Shown: in pieces, positions 40,459-49,925 of the stretch
Layout: every line of letters starts with the position of its first letter
Numbering within the stretch: position 1 is the first letter of the stretch
Assembly: GCA_025362495.1 (NCBI GenBank)
Contig: JANYGI010000131.1
Location: 1 to 64,000, forward strand
Reading direction: 5' to 3'
From: Byssovorax sp.
GTDB taxonomy: Bacteria; Myxococcota_A; Polyangia; Polyangiales; Polyangiaceae
DNA length: 64,000 bases
Notes under the pieces: generated by a model
Database searches by the model: none
Seen by the model: the letters and a program-made list of their open reading frames with translations, nothing else
What the model was told of the DNA's origin: nothing
Position numbers and translations under genes: made by a program

Positions 40459-42681
40459 TCAGCCCTTCGGCTTGTCGTCGGCCTTCGGCTCCTCGGCCTT
40501 CTTCTCTTCGCTCTTCTCCAGCGAGAGATCTGCCACGCCGTCCTGGAACTTGATCCGCGCCACCATCAGCTGCTCTTGCAGGGCCACGAGATCGATCGTC
40601 GCCTTCGAGAGCTTGTCGCTGACCTCCTGGAGCTTCTTCTCCAGGCTCGTCATCAGCGGCCCGGCCGATTTGACCAGCTTGAGAGTGACAATCTGGGCGT
40701 GGAGCTCGTCCATGCGGGTGCGGTACTCACCCATCTGATCGCGGGTGGTCGCGATGCGCTGATCGGTGTTGGCCATCTCCTTGTGGAGCTTGAGCAGCTC
40801 GCTCACGGCGCTCTTCAAGCGGCCCTCGGCGGCCGACGAGAGGTACGCGGTGACCATGTCCATCCCGCCGGGAGAGCGGATGTCGGTGGATTTGAAGAGC
40901 GGGGTCGCCTCCTCGATCACCACATCCATCTTCGAGTTGGGCTCAAGATCGACGCGGAAGAGGTACGCCGCGCCGAGGCGCTCGCGGCCGCTGGGGGCTT
41001 TGGTGAGCTTGTAGCCCTGAGCGACGGTGTGGCGAATGTAGACGGTGGCCTTCTCGCCGAGCCGGTTGTTGAGGACCAGCGTCGAGCGCCGGGTGTGCTG
41101 GACCTCGGTCGAGAAGACACCGCGCTGGACCGTGAGGATCCGCGAGATGGCGTCGACGTCGTCCTCCTTGCGCTCGACCATGATCTGCCGATCGAGGGCG
41201 AAGGGCACGAAGGCCATCGAGTGAGCGGGGATCGGCTCCGACAGGCCCTCTCCGACGAACTTGTTCTCGCCGAACACGGTGACGGGGCCGCTCTCCAGGG
41301 CCGAGTCGGTCGGGTTCTTGATCCGCACTGCGCGGAAGGGAAAGCTGCCATTGCCACGCGGGCTCTCGGCGTCGTAGAAATAGACCACCTCACCCTCGGT
41401 GTCTTCCTTGAGGATCGACACCATCGCCGACGTCCCGCGGGGGACGCTCATCCGGGCCTTGGACTCGAAGTGCGAGGTGCCAATCGGCTCGGTGCCCTGG
41501 GCCGCGGCCTCTCCGGCCTTGTCGGGCGTCCCGTCGGCGCCGAGGGCCGGCGGGGTCGGCGGCGCCTCGACGATGCGTACGCCACCGGCGCGGCCGTTCT
41601 GCTCGCCGTTGCCGACGGCGACGACGCGGGCCGGATCGACACCGTTGCGAATGAGCTGCTCGCGGGTGCGATTGGCACGCTCCAGAGAGGCTGCGTACTT
41701 GTCGCCGTCGGCGTGATCGGCGTACCCCTCGACGACGATCGGGCTCGGGCTGTTCTTGAGCTGCCGCGCCATGATCTCCATCTGCGCTTCCTGACGCTGC
41801 GCCTTGCCGTCGTCGGGCTTCGGCTCGCTGCGGTAGCGCGCGCCGCCGGCCACGCCGGGCGTCGACGAGGCGTGACCGCCGCCGGCGCCGAGGCCACCAT
41901 ACACAAGACCCTTCGATCGGGCGAGCTGCGGTGTCGGCTGCCCTCCGGTCACCTTCTTGGTGGCCTCCTCGTCCTTGCCGCCGACCACGTTCCGCCGCTC
42001 GTTCTCGGTGTTGGCGGCGATCGCGTCGTCGCTGAGCTCGGCCATCACGCGGCGCTGCTGGCCGGGCTGCTGATTCATCAGCTGCGCATAGGCCGCTCCG
42101 CCCATCGGCGGGGCCTGCGCGAAGAGATCGTCGGAGTGGAGCGTCTCGCGCTGCACGAGGCGAACCGACTGCAGATCGAAGCGAAACGACAGCGCCGAGC
42201 TCGATCCCACGCCGAGCTGCACGTTCTGCCAGTCCTCGCCCGAGGTGTTGTCGACGATGGCCCACCCCTGCAAGCTCACCTTGCCATTCTTGCCGAGGAC
42301 GATTCGATAGCTCGGCTTCCACGAGGGCGACTCGGTCACGTACGAGACGCGGAGATCGTGCGGCCCTGCGCCCTGCAAGCTGATCTTCATGTTGATGAGG
42401 CCGCCGTCCGGCGTCGGCGCCTGCGTGGGATAGGCGATCGGCGCGGGCTCGCCAGTGTGAGCGTCGACGACGGTGAGCGATTTCAAAAAATCATCGACCT
42501 TGTCGGCCGGGACCTTGAGCTCGAGGGCGTCGCGATCGACGCGCGCCGTCCGCTCGAAGTAGGCGATGCCGTTGCGGTACACGACCACGCGGCCGAGCGT
42601 GGTGTCGGAGTGGACGAAGGTCGTGGCCGTGCCACAGCCGGTGAGCGCGGCGAGGCACGGGAGGAGCAAGAGCGTTCGCAT
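40459..42681 (-). CDS. DUF4139 lipoprotein with an embedded OmpA-like domain
   Basis: The 740-residue protein has a lipoprotein signal peptide (lipobox LTGC, Cys16). The first 170 residues match the N-terminal part of DUF4139/DUF4140 proteins (VVVYRNGIAYFERTARVD, SYVTESPSWKPSYRIVLG). The C-terminal 330 continue the same fold (VEEATPLFKSTDIRSPGG and others). The middle, about 180-400, is an insertion with an OmpA-type peptidoglycan-binding block at 296-362, including PIVVEGYADHADGDKY and ANRTREQLIRNGVDPARVVA. A coiled-coil-like C-terminus ends in lysine/glutamate. It could link the outer membrane to peptidoglycan. ATG 42681 has GAAGGA before it. It is convergent with the cyclase gene, 2 bases away. 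Confidence 0.75.
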   Translation of the reverse strand: MRTLLLLPCLAALTGCGTATTFVHSDTTLGRVVVYRNGIAYFERTARVDRDALELKVPADKVDDFLKSLTVVDAHTGEPAPIAYPTQAPTPDGGLINMKISLQGAGPHDLRVSYVTESPSWKPSYRIVLGKNGKVSLQGWAIVDNTSGEDWQNVQLGVGSSSALSFRFDLQSVRLVQRETLHSDDLFAQAPPMGGAAYAQLMNQQPGQQRRVMAELSDDAIAANTENERRNVVGGKDEEATKKVTGGQPTPQLARSKGLVYGGLGAGGGHASSTPGVAGGARYRSEPKPDDGKAQRQEAQMEIMARQLKNSPSPIVVEGYADHADGDKYAASLERANRTREQLIRNGVDPARVVAVGNGEQNGRAGGVRIVEAPPTPPALGADGTPDKAGEAAAQGTEPIGTSHFESKARMSVPRGTSAMVSILKEDTEGEVVYFYDAESPRGNGSFPFRAVRIKNPTDSALESGPVTVFGENKFVGEGLSEPIPAHSMAFVPFALDRQIMVERKEDDVDAISRILTVQRGVFSTEVQHTRRSTLVLNNRLGEKATVYIRHTVAQGYKLTKAPSGRERLGAAYLFRVDLEPNSKMDVVIEEATPLFKSTDIRSPGGMDMVTAYLSSAAEGRLKSAVSELLKLHKEMANTDQRIATTRDQMGEYRTRMDELHAQIVTLKLVKSAGPLMTSLEKKLQEVSDKLSKATIDLVALQEQLMVARIKFQDGVADLSLEKSEEKKAEEPKADDKPKG

Positions 42682-42805
42682 GGCAGTCCTTCGGAGGGGG
42701 AGGTGAGAGCCGGCCTTTGACGATCGCCGCGCGCGGGGGATCTGGCGGGCGAGGACCGCCGGCAACGATTCGCGGCCGGCGGCCCTTACAGGCGGCGCCG
42801 AGATC

Positions 42806-44293
42806 TCAGGCGGACGGGATCTCGAGGATGCCTTCGCGCAGGGCGCGCGCGACGGCCTCGATCGATCGCGGCGTCGCCTCGTCGAGCGGGATCTCGAGCT
42901 CGGCGGCGAAGCGCTCGATGGCCGCGCGCACGTTCGGGGACTCGTGGATGAAGGTCAGGAGCGCGAGCAGCTCGATCGTGAGCTGGAGCGGCGGGATCAG
43001 CGCGGCAGGGGCGAAGCGCGCGTGGAGCGTCGACGGCACCTCGGCCCCGGGACCGACCTGCTCCTCGCTGAGCACCGTGCCCGCGGGCATGCGCAGCCGC
43101 GACGCGAGCAGGCGCTCCGGCGACGCCGCGACGGCCTGCGCGAGCATCAGCTTGTCGATTCGTTCGCTCGTGAACGAGACGCGGGACAGCGCCTCGATGG
43201 CCACCGTCATCGTCCAGCCCGGCGTCGGATCGGCGCGCTCGATCACCAGCAGCGTCGGCAGGAGGGCGCGGATGCCCATTTGCTCGAGGTGCTCGCGCCG
43301 CACGCGGGCCTCTTGTTCGAAGGGGCGTCCGAGCGTCGGATGCAGCCCCGCGGCGTAGCTGACGGCGTGCCCGTCGAGCTCGGTGTGCGGCGTGCGCAGC
43401 AGCAGCAGGCTGACGTCGCCGCTGTCGATCGCCTTGCGCAGCCGCACGTCGAGCGCCTCGGTCCCGTGGTCGGGCCACTCGACGACGAGCAGCGCGCGCC
43501 CGTTCGGCGCCAGGTGCGGCGCGAGCTTGCCGAGCAGCGTGAGCGAGAGCTCGTCGCCGCGCGGGCCGCCGTAGAGGAACGCCGACGCGCCCATGCCCTG
43601 AGGTCGCGGCACGAACGGCGGCTGCGAGACGATGAGATCGAACGTCTCGCCGGCGACCGGCGCGAAGAGATCGCCGACGCGGAACTCGACGTTGGTGACG
43701 CCGTTGATCGCCGCGTTGATCTTCGAGAGCGCGACGGCGCGCGGGTTGATGTCGGCGCCGACCACGGCGCGCGCGCGCTTCGCGAGGAGGAGCGCCGCGG
43801 TGCCCGAGCCGCACCCGAGATCGAGCACGCGCTGCACGTTCCGCCGCGGAAACGCCGCGCCGCAGAGCTCGACCGTCGTCTCGCCGAAGCCCATCACGGC
43901 GTCCTGCCCGTGGGCGAGATCGTCGGAGAGGATCAGCAGATCGTCGATGATGCTCAGCACGAACGGCGAGGCGAAGCCGCCGCCCGCGCACCGCTCGAGG
44001 AGCCCGAGATCGATGAGCACGTCGGTGAGCTCGCCGAGGGCGCTGCGGGCCTCGTCGATCGTCACCGGATCGGAGAACAGGAACATCCGCATCGCGTGGC
44101 CGACGGGCGTCTCGAGGCGGCGGAGATGAAAGGCGCGGATCGGCTGGCGCAGGCCGGGCGCGACCGCGAGCGCGGCCTCGACGATCGGCGCCGCGGCGGC
44201 GAGCGAGACGCCGATCGAGGCGAGCTTGCGGCCGAAGGCGCGCAGCGTGGCGGCGGGCGCCGAGGAGACGCGGGCGAGGGAAGGGAGGCTCAT
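42806..44293 (-). CDS. Class I SAM-dependent methyltransferase
   Basis: The 495-residue protein has a helical N-terminal domain of about 150 residues, then a methyltransferase core: VLDLGCGSGTAALLLAKRA (SAM site), VVGADINPRAVALSKINAAI, and SQPPFVPRPQGMG, the NPPF/Y-type motif of N-methyltransferases of the PrmC, RlmG and RsmC group. A C-terminal domain of about 190 residues follows and is not a family I recognise. The target could be a protein glutamine or an rRNA base. ATG 44293 is followed by the Pro/Ser start MSLPSLAR. It follows the aldehyde dehydrogenase gene by 23 bases. Confidence 0.75.
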   Translation of the reverse strand: MSLPSLARVSSAPAATLRAFGRKLASIGVSLAAAAPIVEAALAVAPGLRQPIRAFHLRRLETPVGHAMRMFLFSDPVTIDEARSALGELTDVLIDLGLLERCAGGGFASPFVLSIIDDLLILSDDLAHGQDAVMGFGETTVELCGAAFPRRNVQRVLDLGCGSGTAALLLAKRARAVVGADINPRAVALSKINAAINGVTNVEFRVGDLFAPVAGETFDLIVSQPPFVPRPQGMGASAFLYGGPRGDELSLTLLGKLAPHLAPNGRALLVVEWPDHGTEALDVRLRKAIDSGDVSLLLLRTPHTELDGHAVSYAAGLHPTLGRPFEQEARVRREHLEQMGIRALLPTLLVIERADPTPGWTMTVAIEALSRVSFTSERIDKLMLAQAVAASPERLLASRLRMPAGTVLSEEQVGPGAEVPSTLHARFAPAALIPPLQLTIELLALLTFIHESPNVRAAIERFAAELEIPLDEATPRSIEAVARALREGILEIPSA

Positions 44294-44316
44294 GGGGCTG
44301 GTCTCGTTGCTCTCTC

Positions 44317-46059
44317 TCAGCCGCGGAGGGCGGCCATGGCGACGCTCGCGACGCCGCCCAGCGAGGGCGCGGCGGCGAAGCGGGTGAGGCGCTCGCCGAT
44401 GTCGCGCATCTTCTTGTTGTCGAGGAAATAGGCGGGCTTGGGGCTGGCGTCGAGCGGGGCGCGGAGCACGGCCTTGTCGATGCGCCCGAGCATCGGCGTG
44501 TTGTGCACGAAGCCGAGACCGCTCTGCACGTTGGCGAGCGTGGCGCTCGCGTGCCCACCCCAGGGCGGCGACGCCAGCGCGTACACCAGCGCGGGCCACT
44601 GGTTCAGCGCGACGGCGCCGTAGCGCAGCTCGACGATGGCCTTCTCCAGCGCGAGCGCGATCGTCGGATCCTCTTCCTGCGCCTCGTGGATCGTGATCGC
44701 GCAGCTGAGGGTGCCCCAGAGCCGGTCGTTGCAGAAGCGCGTCGCCTCGGCGAGGAACGCCACCGGATCGTCGCTGCCGATCGAGACGACGGAGAGGATG
44801 CTGCAGAACGGCTCGGTGGTGAACAGCGCCTCCTCCGCGTTCGCCGGATCGAGATCGCGGATGATCGTCCACGGGAGCTTGCCGTCCGCGGGGCGCGGCG
44901 CGCCGAGGGTGATCACGCCGTCGCGCTCGTCGGTGAGGTGCTCCCAGCGCTGCTGCGCGCCGGGGTAGTACGCCTTGCGCGGCGGCACGGCGGCGAGCGC
45001 CTTCTGGATCATCGCGAGGAACGCCTCCTTCTGCGTCCAGCCGCGCGGCAGCACCAGCATCTTGCCCGCGTTGCAGTTGAACGAGGCGTTGTTGGCGACC
45101 TGCGAAGCGACGTTGCGCGCCTGCGCCCAGAGCTCGCCCGTCGAGTAGAGGTACGGCATCACCACGATCGGGCTGACGTTGCCGAGCTCGGAGGTGATCG
45201 GCTTCTTCAGCACCGGATCGTTCGCCCCGATCCGCCGATCGCGCTCGGCCCCGGGCGGCCCCCACACCAGCAGATCATGCGTGAGCGCCGAGCCCGTGAG
45301 GTGCACATCGCTCACGCCCGGATGGTCGACGAGGTACGCGCCCTCCTCCCCGCCGCCTTGCACGATCCTCAGGAAACCAAGGCTTATCAGCGGCGCGAAG
45401 GCCTGCTCCAGCGCCGGGGTGAGGTAGGCGTTCACGGGGCTCATCTTCACGATGGCGACGCGCCCCTCGACGAAGAGTTTGTAGAGCGCATCCATGGGCG
45501 CGATGCTCGCGACGTTGCCCGCGCCGAGGATCAGCGACACGCCTCCTTCGGGCTCGCCCTGCCGGTAGAACGCGGCCTGCGCGCCGGGGACCTCCTTCGG
45601 GTGGAGGCCGGCCTCGAAGATCACCTTGCACTCGATCCCGCTGTAGAGCGCCTTCTCGTGGAGGCCGCGCGGCGCGATCAGCACCTCGGCGCGATCGTCG
45701 TCGCGGAGCGTGGCCTTCGGCAGATCCGGCCTCCCACGCGCGGCGATCGCCTCGAGCGACTCGGCCAGGAGGCGCGTGTTCGCGAGCACCGCCGCGGGCC
45801 CCGCGAGCCACTCTTCGCCGGCCTGCGGGCTCGCGGGATCGAGGCCCTTCGCGCGGCACGCGACGTTGACCTGCTCTTCCGCCGCCGCGGCGATCCTCGG
45901 CAAGAGCGAGCGCAGCAGCGCCGCCTTTTCGAGCGGCGGCATCCGCGCGAACGCCCGGGCCTTGTCGCCGAGCTCGGCCACGGCCCGATCGAGATCGGAC
46001 GCAGGCGAGGTGCGCGCGGGCTCCGAGGGCAACGGCTCGATCGGGGGGGAGGCATCCAT
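44317..46059 (-). CDS. Atypical aldehyde dehydrogenase family protein
   Basis: The 580-residue protein is longer than usual (about 480-500). The catalytic apparatus is present: the lysine of VAIVKMSPVNA at K205, LTGSALTHD at 254-262, the acidic residue in ITSELGNVSPIVV (E291) and the nucleophile in NASFNCNAGKM (C329). The N-terminal 120 residues form a helical region not typical of standard ALDHs. The substrate is unknown. TAGGCT lies 8 bases before the ATG. Together with the downstream methyltransferase it forms a two-gene unit, so the two may act on one pathway, but this is inference. Confidence 0.75.
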   Translation of the reverse strand: MDASPPIEPLPSEPARTSPASDLDRAVAELGDKARAFARMPPLEKAALLRSLLPRIAAAAEEQVNVACRAKGLDPASPQAGEEWLAGPAAVLANTRLLAESLEAIAARGRPDLPKATLRDDDRAEVLIAPRGLHEKALYSGIECKVIFEAGLHPKEVPGAQAAFYRQGEPEGGVSLILGAGNVASIAPMDALYKLFVEGRVAIVKMSPVNAYLTPALEQAFAPLISLGFLRIVQGGGEEGAYLVDHPGVSDVHLTGSALTHDLLVWGPPGAERDRRIGANDPVLKKPITSELGNVSPIVVMPYLYSTGELWAQARNVASQVANNASFNCNAGKMLVLPRGWTQKEAFLAMIQKALAAVPPRKAYYPGAQQRWEHLTDERDGVITLGAPRPADGKLPWTIIRDLDPANAEEALFTTEPFCSILSVVSIGSDDPVAFLAEATRFCNDRLWGTLSCAITIHEAQEEDPTIALALEKAIVELRYGAVALNQWPALVYALASPPWGGHASATLANVQSGLGFVHNTPMLGRIDKAVLRAPLDASPKPAYFLDNKKMRDIGERLTRFAAAPSLGGVASVAMAALRG

Positions 46060-46160
46060 GATGCGGGAGCCTACTCCATGGGCCGCCGCGTCCGCGACGT
46101 CCGCGCCGAGCGGATGCCGTGCTGTTGGCGCCCGCGGCGGCGATTCGGTAGATTGGCGCC

Positions 46161-47207
46161 ATGCCTCGTCCCCGGTTGCTCTCGTCGGTCGCCGCCGCGA
46201 CCGCGCTTTGCTTGTCGACAGGTCTCGCCTCGGCGCAGCAACCAGCTCCGCCGCCGCCCCCCGATCAGGCCACGCCGAAGCCGCCGGGCCAGCCCGCGCC
46301 GCCCCCTCCCGCGAGCTGGGGCCAGCCGATGCCGGCCGCGCCGCAGCCGGGCGCACCGCAGCAGCAGCCGGGCGCACCGCAGCAGCAGCCGGCGTTTCCG
46401 CAGCAGCCGGGCTACTGGCAGCAACCCACGCCGCAGCCCGGCGCCGCGCCGCAGCCGGGCGCCGCGCCGCAGCCCGTCCCGCAGCAGGGCTATCCGCAGC
46501 AAGGGTATCCGCAGCAGGGCTATCCGCAGCAAGGGTATCCGCAGCAAGGGTATCCGCAGCAAGGGTATCCGCAGCAAGGGTTTCCGCAGGGCTATGGCCA
46601 GCCGGGCGGGTTCGCTCCGCCGGCGGGGCCCCCGCCGCCGCCCGCGCCCAAGCCCGCCACCTGCTGCCGCTGGTCGGCGCGCGTCGATCCCTTCGATCTG
46701 CTGTTTCGCCGTCTCACGGCGCAGGTCGAGGTCGCGGTCGTCGGGCCGCTGGCGCTCGAGCTCACGCCCTCGTGGATCTTCGACTCTCCGACCGAGTTCC
46801 TCACCGAGAAGGGCTTCTCGTTCGGCGGCAACGTGGCCTTTTACCTGAGCGGCAAGGCGTTCCAGGGCATGTGGCTCAAGGCGCACATGGCCTACGAGAG
46901 CTACGACGCGACGCTGACGCACCCCAACGCCCCGGCGACGTCGGACGGATCGGTGTCACCCTTCAGTGCCACCAAATCGGTCTCGACCGGCGTCTTCGGC
47001 GCGATGATCGGGAGCACGTCGGTGTTCGGGCGCGACGGTGGATTCGTGATCTCCGGTGGCATTGGCATCGGCGCGGCCACGGCGGGGACGGTCACGCTCA
47101 CGGCGCCCGGGCCCAGCCCGCTCGATCCCGCCGCGCAGGTGACGCTCTTCGACAAGCTCGATCGGATCAAGCTGCTCGGCAGCCTCGGGCTTGGCGTCGC
47201 GTTCTGA
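46161..47207 (+). CDS. Secreted or outer-membrane protein with long PQQGY repeat region
   Basis: The 348-residue protein has a signal peptide ending ASAQ. Residues about 26-170 are Pro/Gln/Gly-rich: Pro/Ala/Gln blocks, then seven PQQG(Y/F) units in tandem, then Gly/Pro stretches. A folded domain follows ([40 protein letters not shown]), ending in amphipathic strands with a terminal phenylalanine (SLGLGVAF), so an outer-membrane barrel is likely. It resembles the protein encoded at 17621 in layout. TAGATT lies 6 bases before the start. Confidence 0.7.
   Translation: MPRPRLLSSVAAATALCLSTGLASAQQPAPPPPPDQATPKPPGQPAPPPPASWGQPMPAAPQPGAPQQQPGAPQQQPAFPQQPGYWQQPTPQPGAAPQPGAAPQPVPQQGYPQQGYPQQGYPQQGYPQQGYPQQGYPQQGFPQGYGQPGGFAPPAGPPPPPAPKPATCCRWSARVDPFDLLFRRLTAQVEVAVVGPLALELTPSWIFDSPTEFLTEKGFSFGGNVAFYLSGKAFQGMWLKAHMAYESYDATLTHPNAPATSDGSVSPFSATKSVSTGVFGAMIGSTSVFGRDGGFVISGGIGIGAATAGTVTLTAPGPSPLDPAAQVTLFDKLDRIKLLGSLGLGVAF
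46479..46583 (+). repeat. Seven tandem 15-bp units encoding PQQG(Y/F)
   Basis: Seven consecutive CCGCAGCAAGGGTAT-type units (positions 46479, 46494, 46509, 46524, 46539, 46554, 46569) differ only at wobble positions, apart from the final TTT. This length and regularity favour copy-number variation between strains. Confidence 0.9.
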
Positions 47208-47289
47208 TTCGCGGGAGCTCCTTGGGGGCGGCGGGGGCAGGGCTCCCCGATTCTTGGCCCGCCGCGGCTCCGCGTGGGACCTGTCGGCC

Positions 47290-49134
47290 ATGTCCCTACG
47301 GGCCCGTCGTGGGCCGGCACCGGCCCTGGTTGCGCTCGTCCTCGCGTGCGTCGTCCTGCTCTGCGCGCCGCGCTCCGCGCGGGCCTGGGTCGACGTCAAC
47401 GTCGAGGGCGATGACGTCCGCCTGACCCTCGCGCCGTCGGGTCAGGTCCGGGTCGAGCACCGGATCACCCTCAAGATCGCGGGTGGTCCGCTCCGCGCGA
47501 TCGATCTCCGCGGCGTCGATCGCGACGCGGTGCCGGAGGCGGACGGCTACGTCGTCCCGCAGCGCGAGGCTCAAGTGAACTCGCTCGCGTCGGCCATCCC
47601 GATCGCCACCGAGCTGATGCCCCCGGGAAACAAGCCCGAAGAAGACGGATCGCCCGCGCTCCCGGTGCTGAAGATCCGCTTCCAGAACGATCGAGGCCTC
47701 GGCCGCGGCGTCTACGTGATCCTGGTTCGCTACACGTCGAGCCTCGCGAATCGGATCACGCTCGACGGCGCGATGGCGCGGGTCTCGTGGCGCGGGCCGG
47801 TGTGGGACGACGGCCTCGATTCAGCGCGCGTCACCTTCGATTTCCCGGCCGCGCCGAACGAGCCGCGCCTCGACGACGGGCCGGCCGCAGCCGGTGACGT
47901 CGCGCCCACCGCGGCGGGCAACGCGGCCGCGCCGGTGACGCTGTCGACTTTGCATCGCAGCGTCACGCGCGACGCGATCGAGCTGATGCGGCCTTACGCG
48001 CCGAAGGGTGAGCGCATCACCTGGTCGGTGCGCGCCGACGCCCGCGCGCTCCGCGGAGCGCTCCCCGATCCGTCGCGCAACGCGCCCGTCGCCGTCGACG
48101 AAGACGGCCTCGCCGCGCCGGCGCAGCGCGCCCTCGTGCTGGCGTGCGCGTTCGCGATCTTCCTGATCTACGCGCTGCTCGTGGGGCGAAAGTCGGTCGA
48201 CGTCGCGCTCGCCGCCGAGGCCGCCGTCGCGTCGGCGAGGCCGCTCGTGCCGATCCCGATGATCCTCCGCGCGCTGCTCGCGGGCGCGTCGCTCGTCGTG
48301 GGCCTCGCGATCGAGCTGGTGCTCCACCGCGCCACGGTGGGCGCGCTCTTCGTCCTCGCCGCGACGCTCTTCGCATCGCATCTCCCCGCGCGCTGGAAGG
48401 CCGGCGCGCGCCTGCGCGGCCCCGGTCGCTGGCTCCCCGTCGCCGAGGCCGAGGCGTTCCGCGATCCTCCGCGCGCGCCCGGTGGCCACCTCGATGCGTC
48501 GACGCGCAACGGGCGGATCGTGGCTGTACTGGTGCTCGCCGCGTTCGTGGGAGGCGTCTACCTGCTCTCGGACATCTCGCCGTACCAGGCGCAGATCGTG
48601 GCCTTCGACTTCACCGCGATCCTCGCGATCTTCGGCACCGGCCTGCGCTCGTCGCTGCCGCCGGATCCCGGATCGGCGCCCGCCTCATTCCTGCGCAAGG
48701 TCGCGAAGCTCGTGCGGCGCGAGCAGCGCAAGGATCTGCCGCGAATCGTCGGTCGGATCCGCATCCCCGAGGGATCGACCGCGCCCGACGAGCTGCGCCT
48801 CGCCGTCCTCCCGCGCGGCGCTCGCGCCGGCTTCGTCACCATCGAGATCGGCGTCGTCCACGTCGCGGGCGCGGGCGGATCGATCGCGCTCCCCGAGGTG
48901 CTGCTGCGCGTCGCCGATGGATCGGAGTGCGATCGCGCGCTCCAGCCGCTCTCGCGCCACGGCCGCTCGATGCGCGGTCGCAAGGCCGGCGAGCGCGTCT
49001 ATGCCTTCTGCCCGCGGCTCCCCACGGCGCGGATGACTGCCGGCCTCGTCACGCGGCTCGCGCGCGCGGTGGCGAGCGCCGCGGCCCAGGACAAGGGCCC
49101 TCGCTCGACTGCCGCGCCCCGTCGCGCCGCGTGA
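47290..49134 (+). CDS. Signal-peptide membrane protein of unknown function
   Basis: The 614-residue protein has a signal peptide (LVLACVVLLCAPRSARAW), then an extracytoplasmic beta-rich domain (VDVNVEGDDVRLTLAPSGQV, VEHRITLKIAGGPLRAIDL, LPVLKIRFQNDRGLGRGVY) and a central membrane part with about five TM helices between 280 and 470. A soluble C-terminal domain of about 140 residues follows (PRIVGRIRIPEG, LAVLPRGARAGFVTIEIGV). The architecture, an extracytoplasmic sandwich followed by TM segments, resembles DUF2207-type proteins, but I cannot assign it. A 16-base hairpin region lies just after its end. Confidence 0.65.
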   Translation: MSLRARRGPAPALVALVLACVVLLCAPRSARAWVDVNVEGDDVRLTLAPSGQVRVEHRITLKIAGGPLRAIDLRGVDRDAVPEADGYVVPQREAQVNSLASAIPIATELMPPGNKPEEDGSPALPVLKIRFQNDRGLGRGVYVILVRYTSSLANRITLDGAMARVSWRGPVWDDGLDSARVTFDFPAAPNEPRLDDGPAAAGDVAPTAAGNAAAPVTLSTLHRSVTRDAIELMRPYAPKGERITWSVRADARALRGALPDPSRNAPVAVDEDGLAAPAQRALVLACAFAIFLIYALLVGRKSVDVALAAEAAVASARPLVPIPMILRALLAGASLVVGLAIELVLHRATVGALFVLAATLFASHLPARWKAGARLRGPGRWLPVAEAEAFRDPPRAPGGHLDASTRNGRIVAVLVLAAFVGGVYLLSDISPYQAQIVAFDFTAILAIFGTGLRSSLPPDPGSAPASFLRKVAKLVRREQRKDLPRIVGRIRIPEGSTAPDELRLAVLPRGARAGFVTIEIGVVHVAGAGGSIALPEVLLRVADGSECDRALQPLSRHGRSMRGRKAGERVYAFCPRLPTARMTAGLVTRLARAVASAAAQDKGPRSTAAPRRAA

Positions 49135-49146
49135 GAGGCCGAGTCG

Positions 49147-49168
49147 CGAGGGGCCGAGTCGCCCCTCG
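49147..49168. terminator. 8-bp hairpin between convergent genes
   Basis: CGAGGGGC at 49147-49154 pairs with GCCCCTCG at 49161-49168 around a 6-base loop. It lies between the convergent genes ending at 49134 and 49192. Confidence 0.5.
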
Positions 49169-49191
49169 TCAACCCTTCTCCACTGGCTCCC

Positions 49192-49767
49192 TCAGTGGCC
49201 CACGAAGAACGAAATGCCGACGCTGACGAACGGATAACCCACCCGCATCGTCAAGGCGACCTTGTCGCTGAAGTGGAAGCGCCCGCCGGCCGCGAACGTG
49301 AAGTCGCCGTAGATGTCCTGGAGGAAACCGTACGAGCGCAGCATGAAGCCGCCCTCGCCGAACACGCTCCACTTGTCGGTCAGGAAGAAGTTCCACTGCA
49401 GGGCGACCGGCGACCAGAACGAGAAGCCGTGGCCGCAGTTGAACCCGCAGTTGTTGTTGGTGAAGTCGACCCCGAAGGTGATGGCGACAGTGTTGTTGAT
49501 CTTCGGGATGAAGGCCGGATCGGCGATCTCGATCGAGGCGCGGAAGCCGCCGCCAAACTCGAAGTTGCCGAGCCCACCGTTACCATAGTAGTGACCGCCG
49601 TACTCGCGGTGCCAGGGCAGGATGTCGACGTGAGGCTCCAGCTCCGCGCGGTACACGGGGTGCCGGTTCGGCTGCTTGATCACCGATTCGGCGCGGGCCT
49701 CCGGCGAGAAGAGCGTGGCGAAAACGCCTGCGGTGAGCCCCGCGGCGAGGAACATGCGCGTGTTCAT
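49192..49767 (-). CDS. Outer-membrane beta-barrel-like protein
   Basis: The 191-residue protein has a signal peptide ending ARAE. The mature part is made of short amphipathic strands separated by turns: PHVDILPWHREYGGHYYG, FGGGFRASIEIADPAF, VAITFGVDFTNNN, FWSPVALQWNFFLTDKWSVF and ALTMRVGYPFVSVGISFFVG. Two cysteines (CGFNCGHG) could pair. The strand pattern fits an 8-stranded barrel, and the aromatic-rich C-terminus fits outer-membrane sorting. Function unknown. Confidence 0.65.
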   Translation of the reverse strand: MNTRMFLAAGLTAGVFATLFSPEARAESVIKQPNRHPVYRAELEPHVDILPWHREYGGHYYGNGGLGNFEFGGGFRASIEIADPAFIPKINNTVAITFGVDFTNNNCGFNCGHGFSFWSPVALQWNFFLTDKWSVFGEGGFMLRSYGFLQDIYGDFTFAAGGRFHFSDKVALTMRVGYPFVSVGISFFVGH

Positions 49768-49925
49768 GCCGCGACGATATCAGGATTATTCCCCGAATGA
49801 AGAGGGATAGCGCGGGAAACCGTGCTTTGCCCGGGGCACAGCGACGCACCACCTCGCGTGGCGGACACTGGGCCCCTCGGGAACCGCGGCTGAAGCTTTC
49901 GACGCTGGTTGCGTGCTTTCGTGAG

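Noticed and set aside
38383-42720. A 4.3-kb open frame on the plus strand overlapping the cyclase and the DUF4139 gene
   Set aside because: It runs in a different frame over the cyclase and antisense to the DUF4139 gene; no domain is seen and both underlying genes are strongly supported.
46479-46583. Possible CRISPR array
   Set aside because: The units are 15 bases, directly adjacent with no spacers, and code in frame for PQQGY. No CRISPR array or cas gene was seen anywhere.
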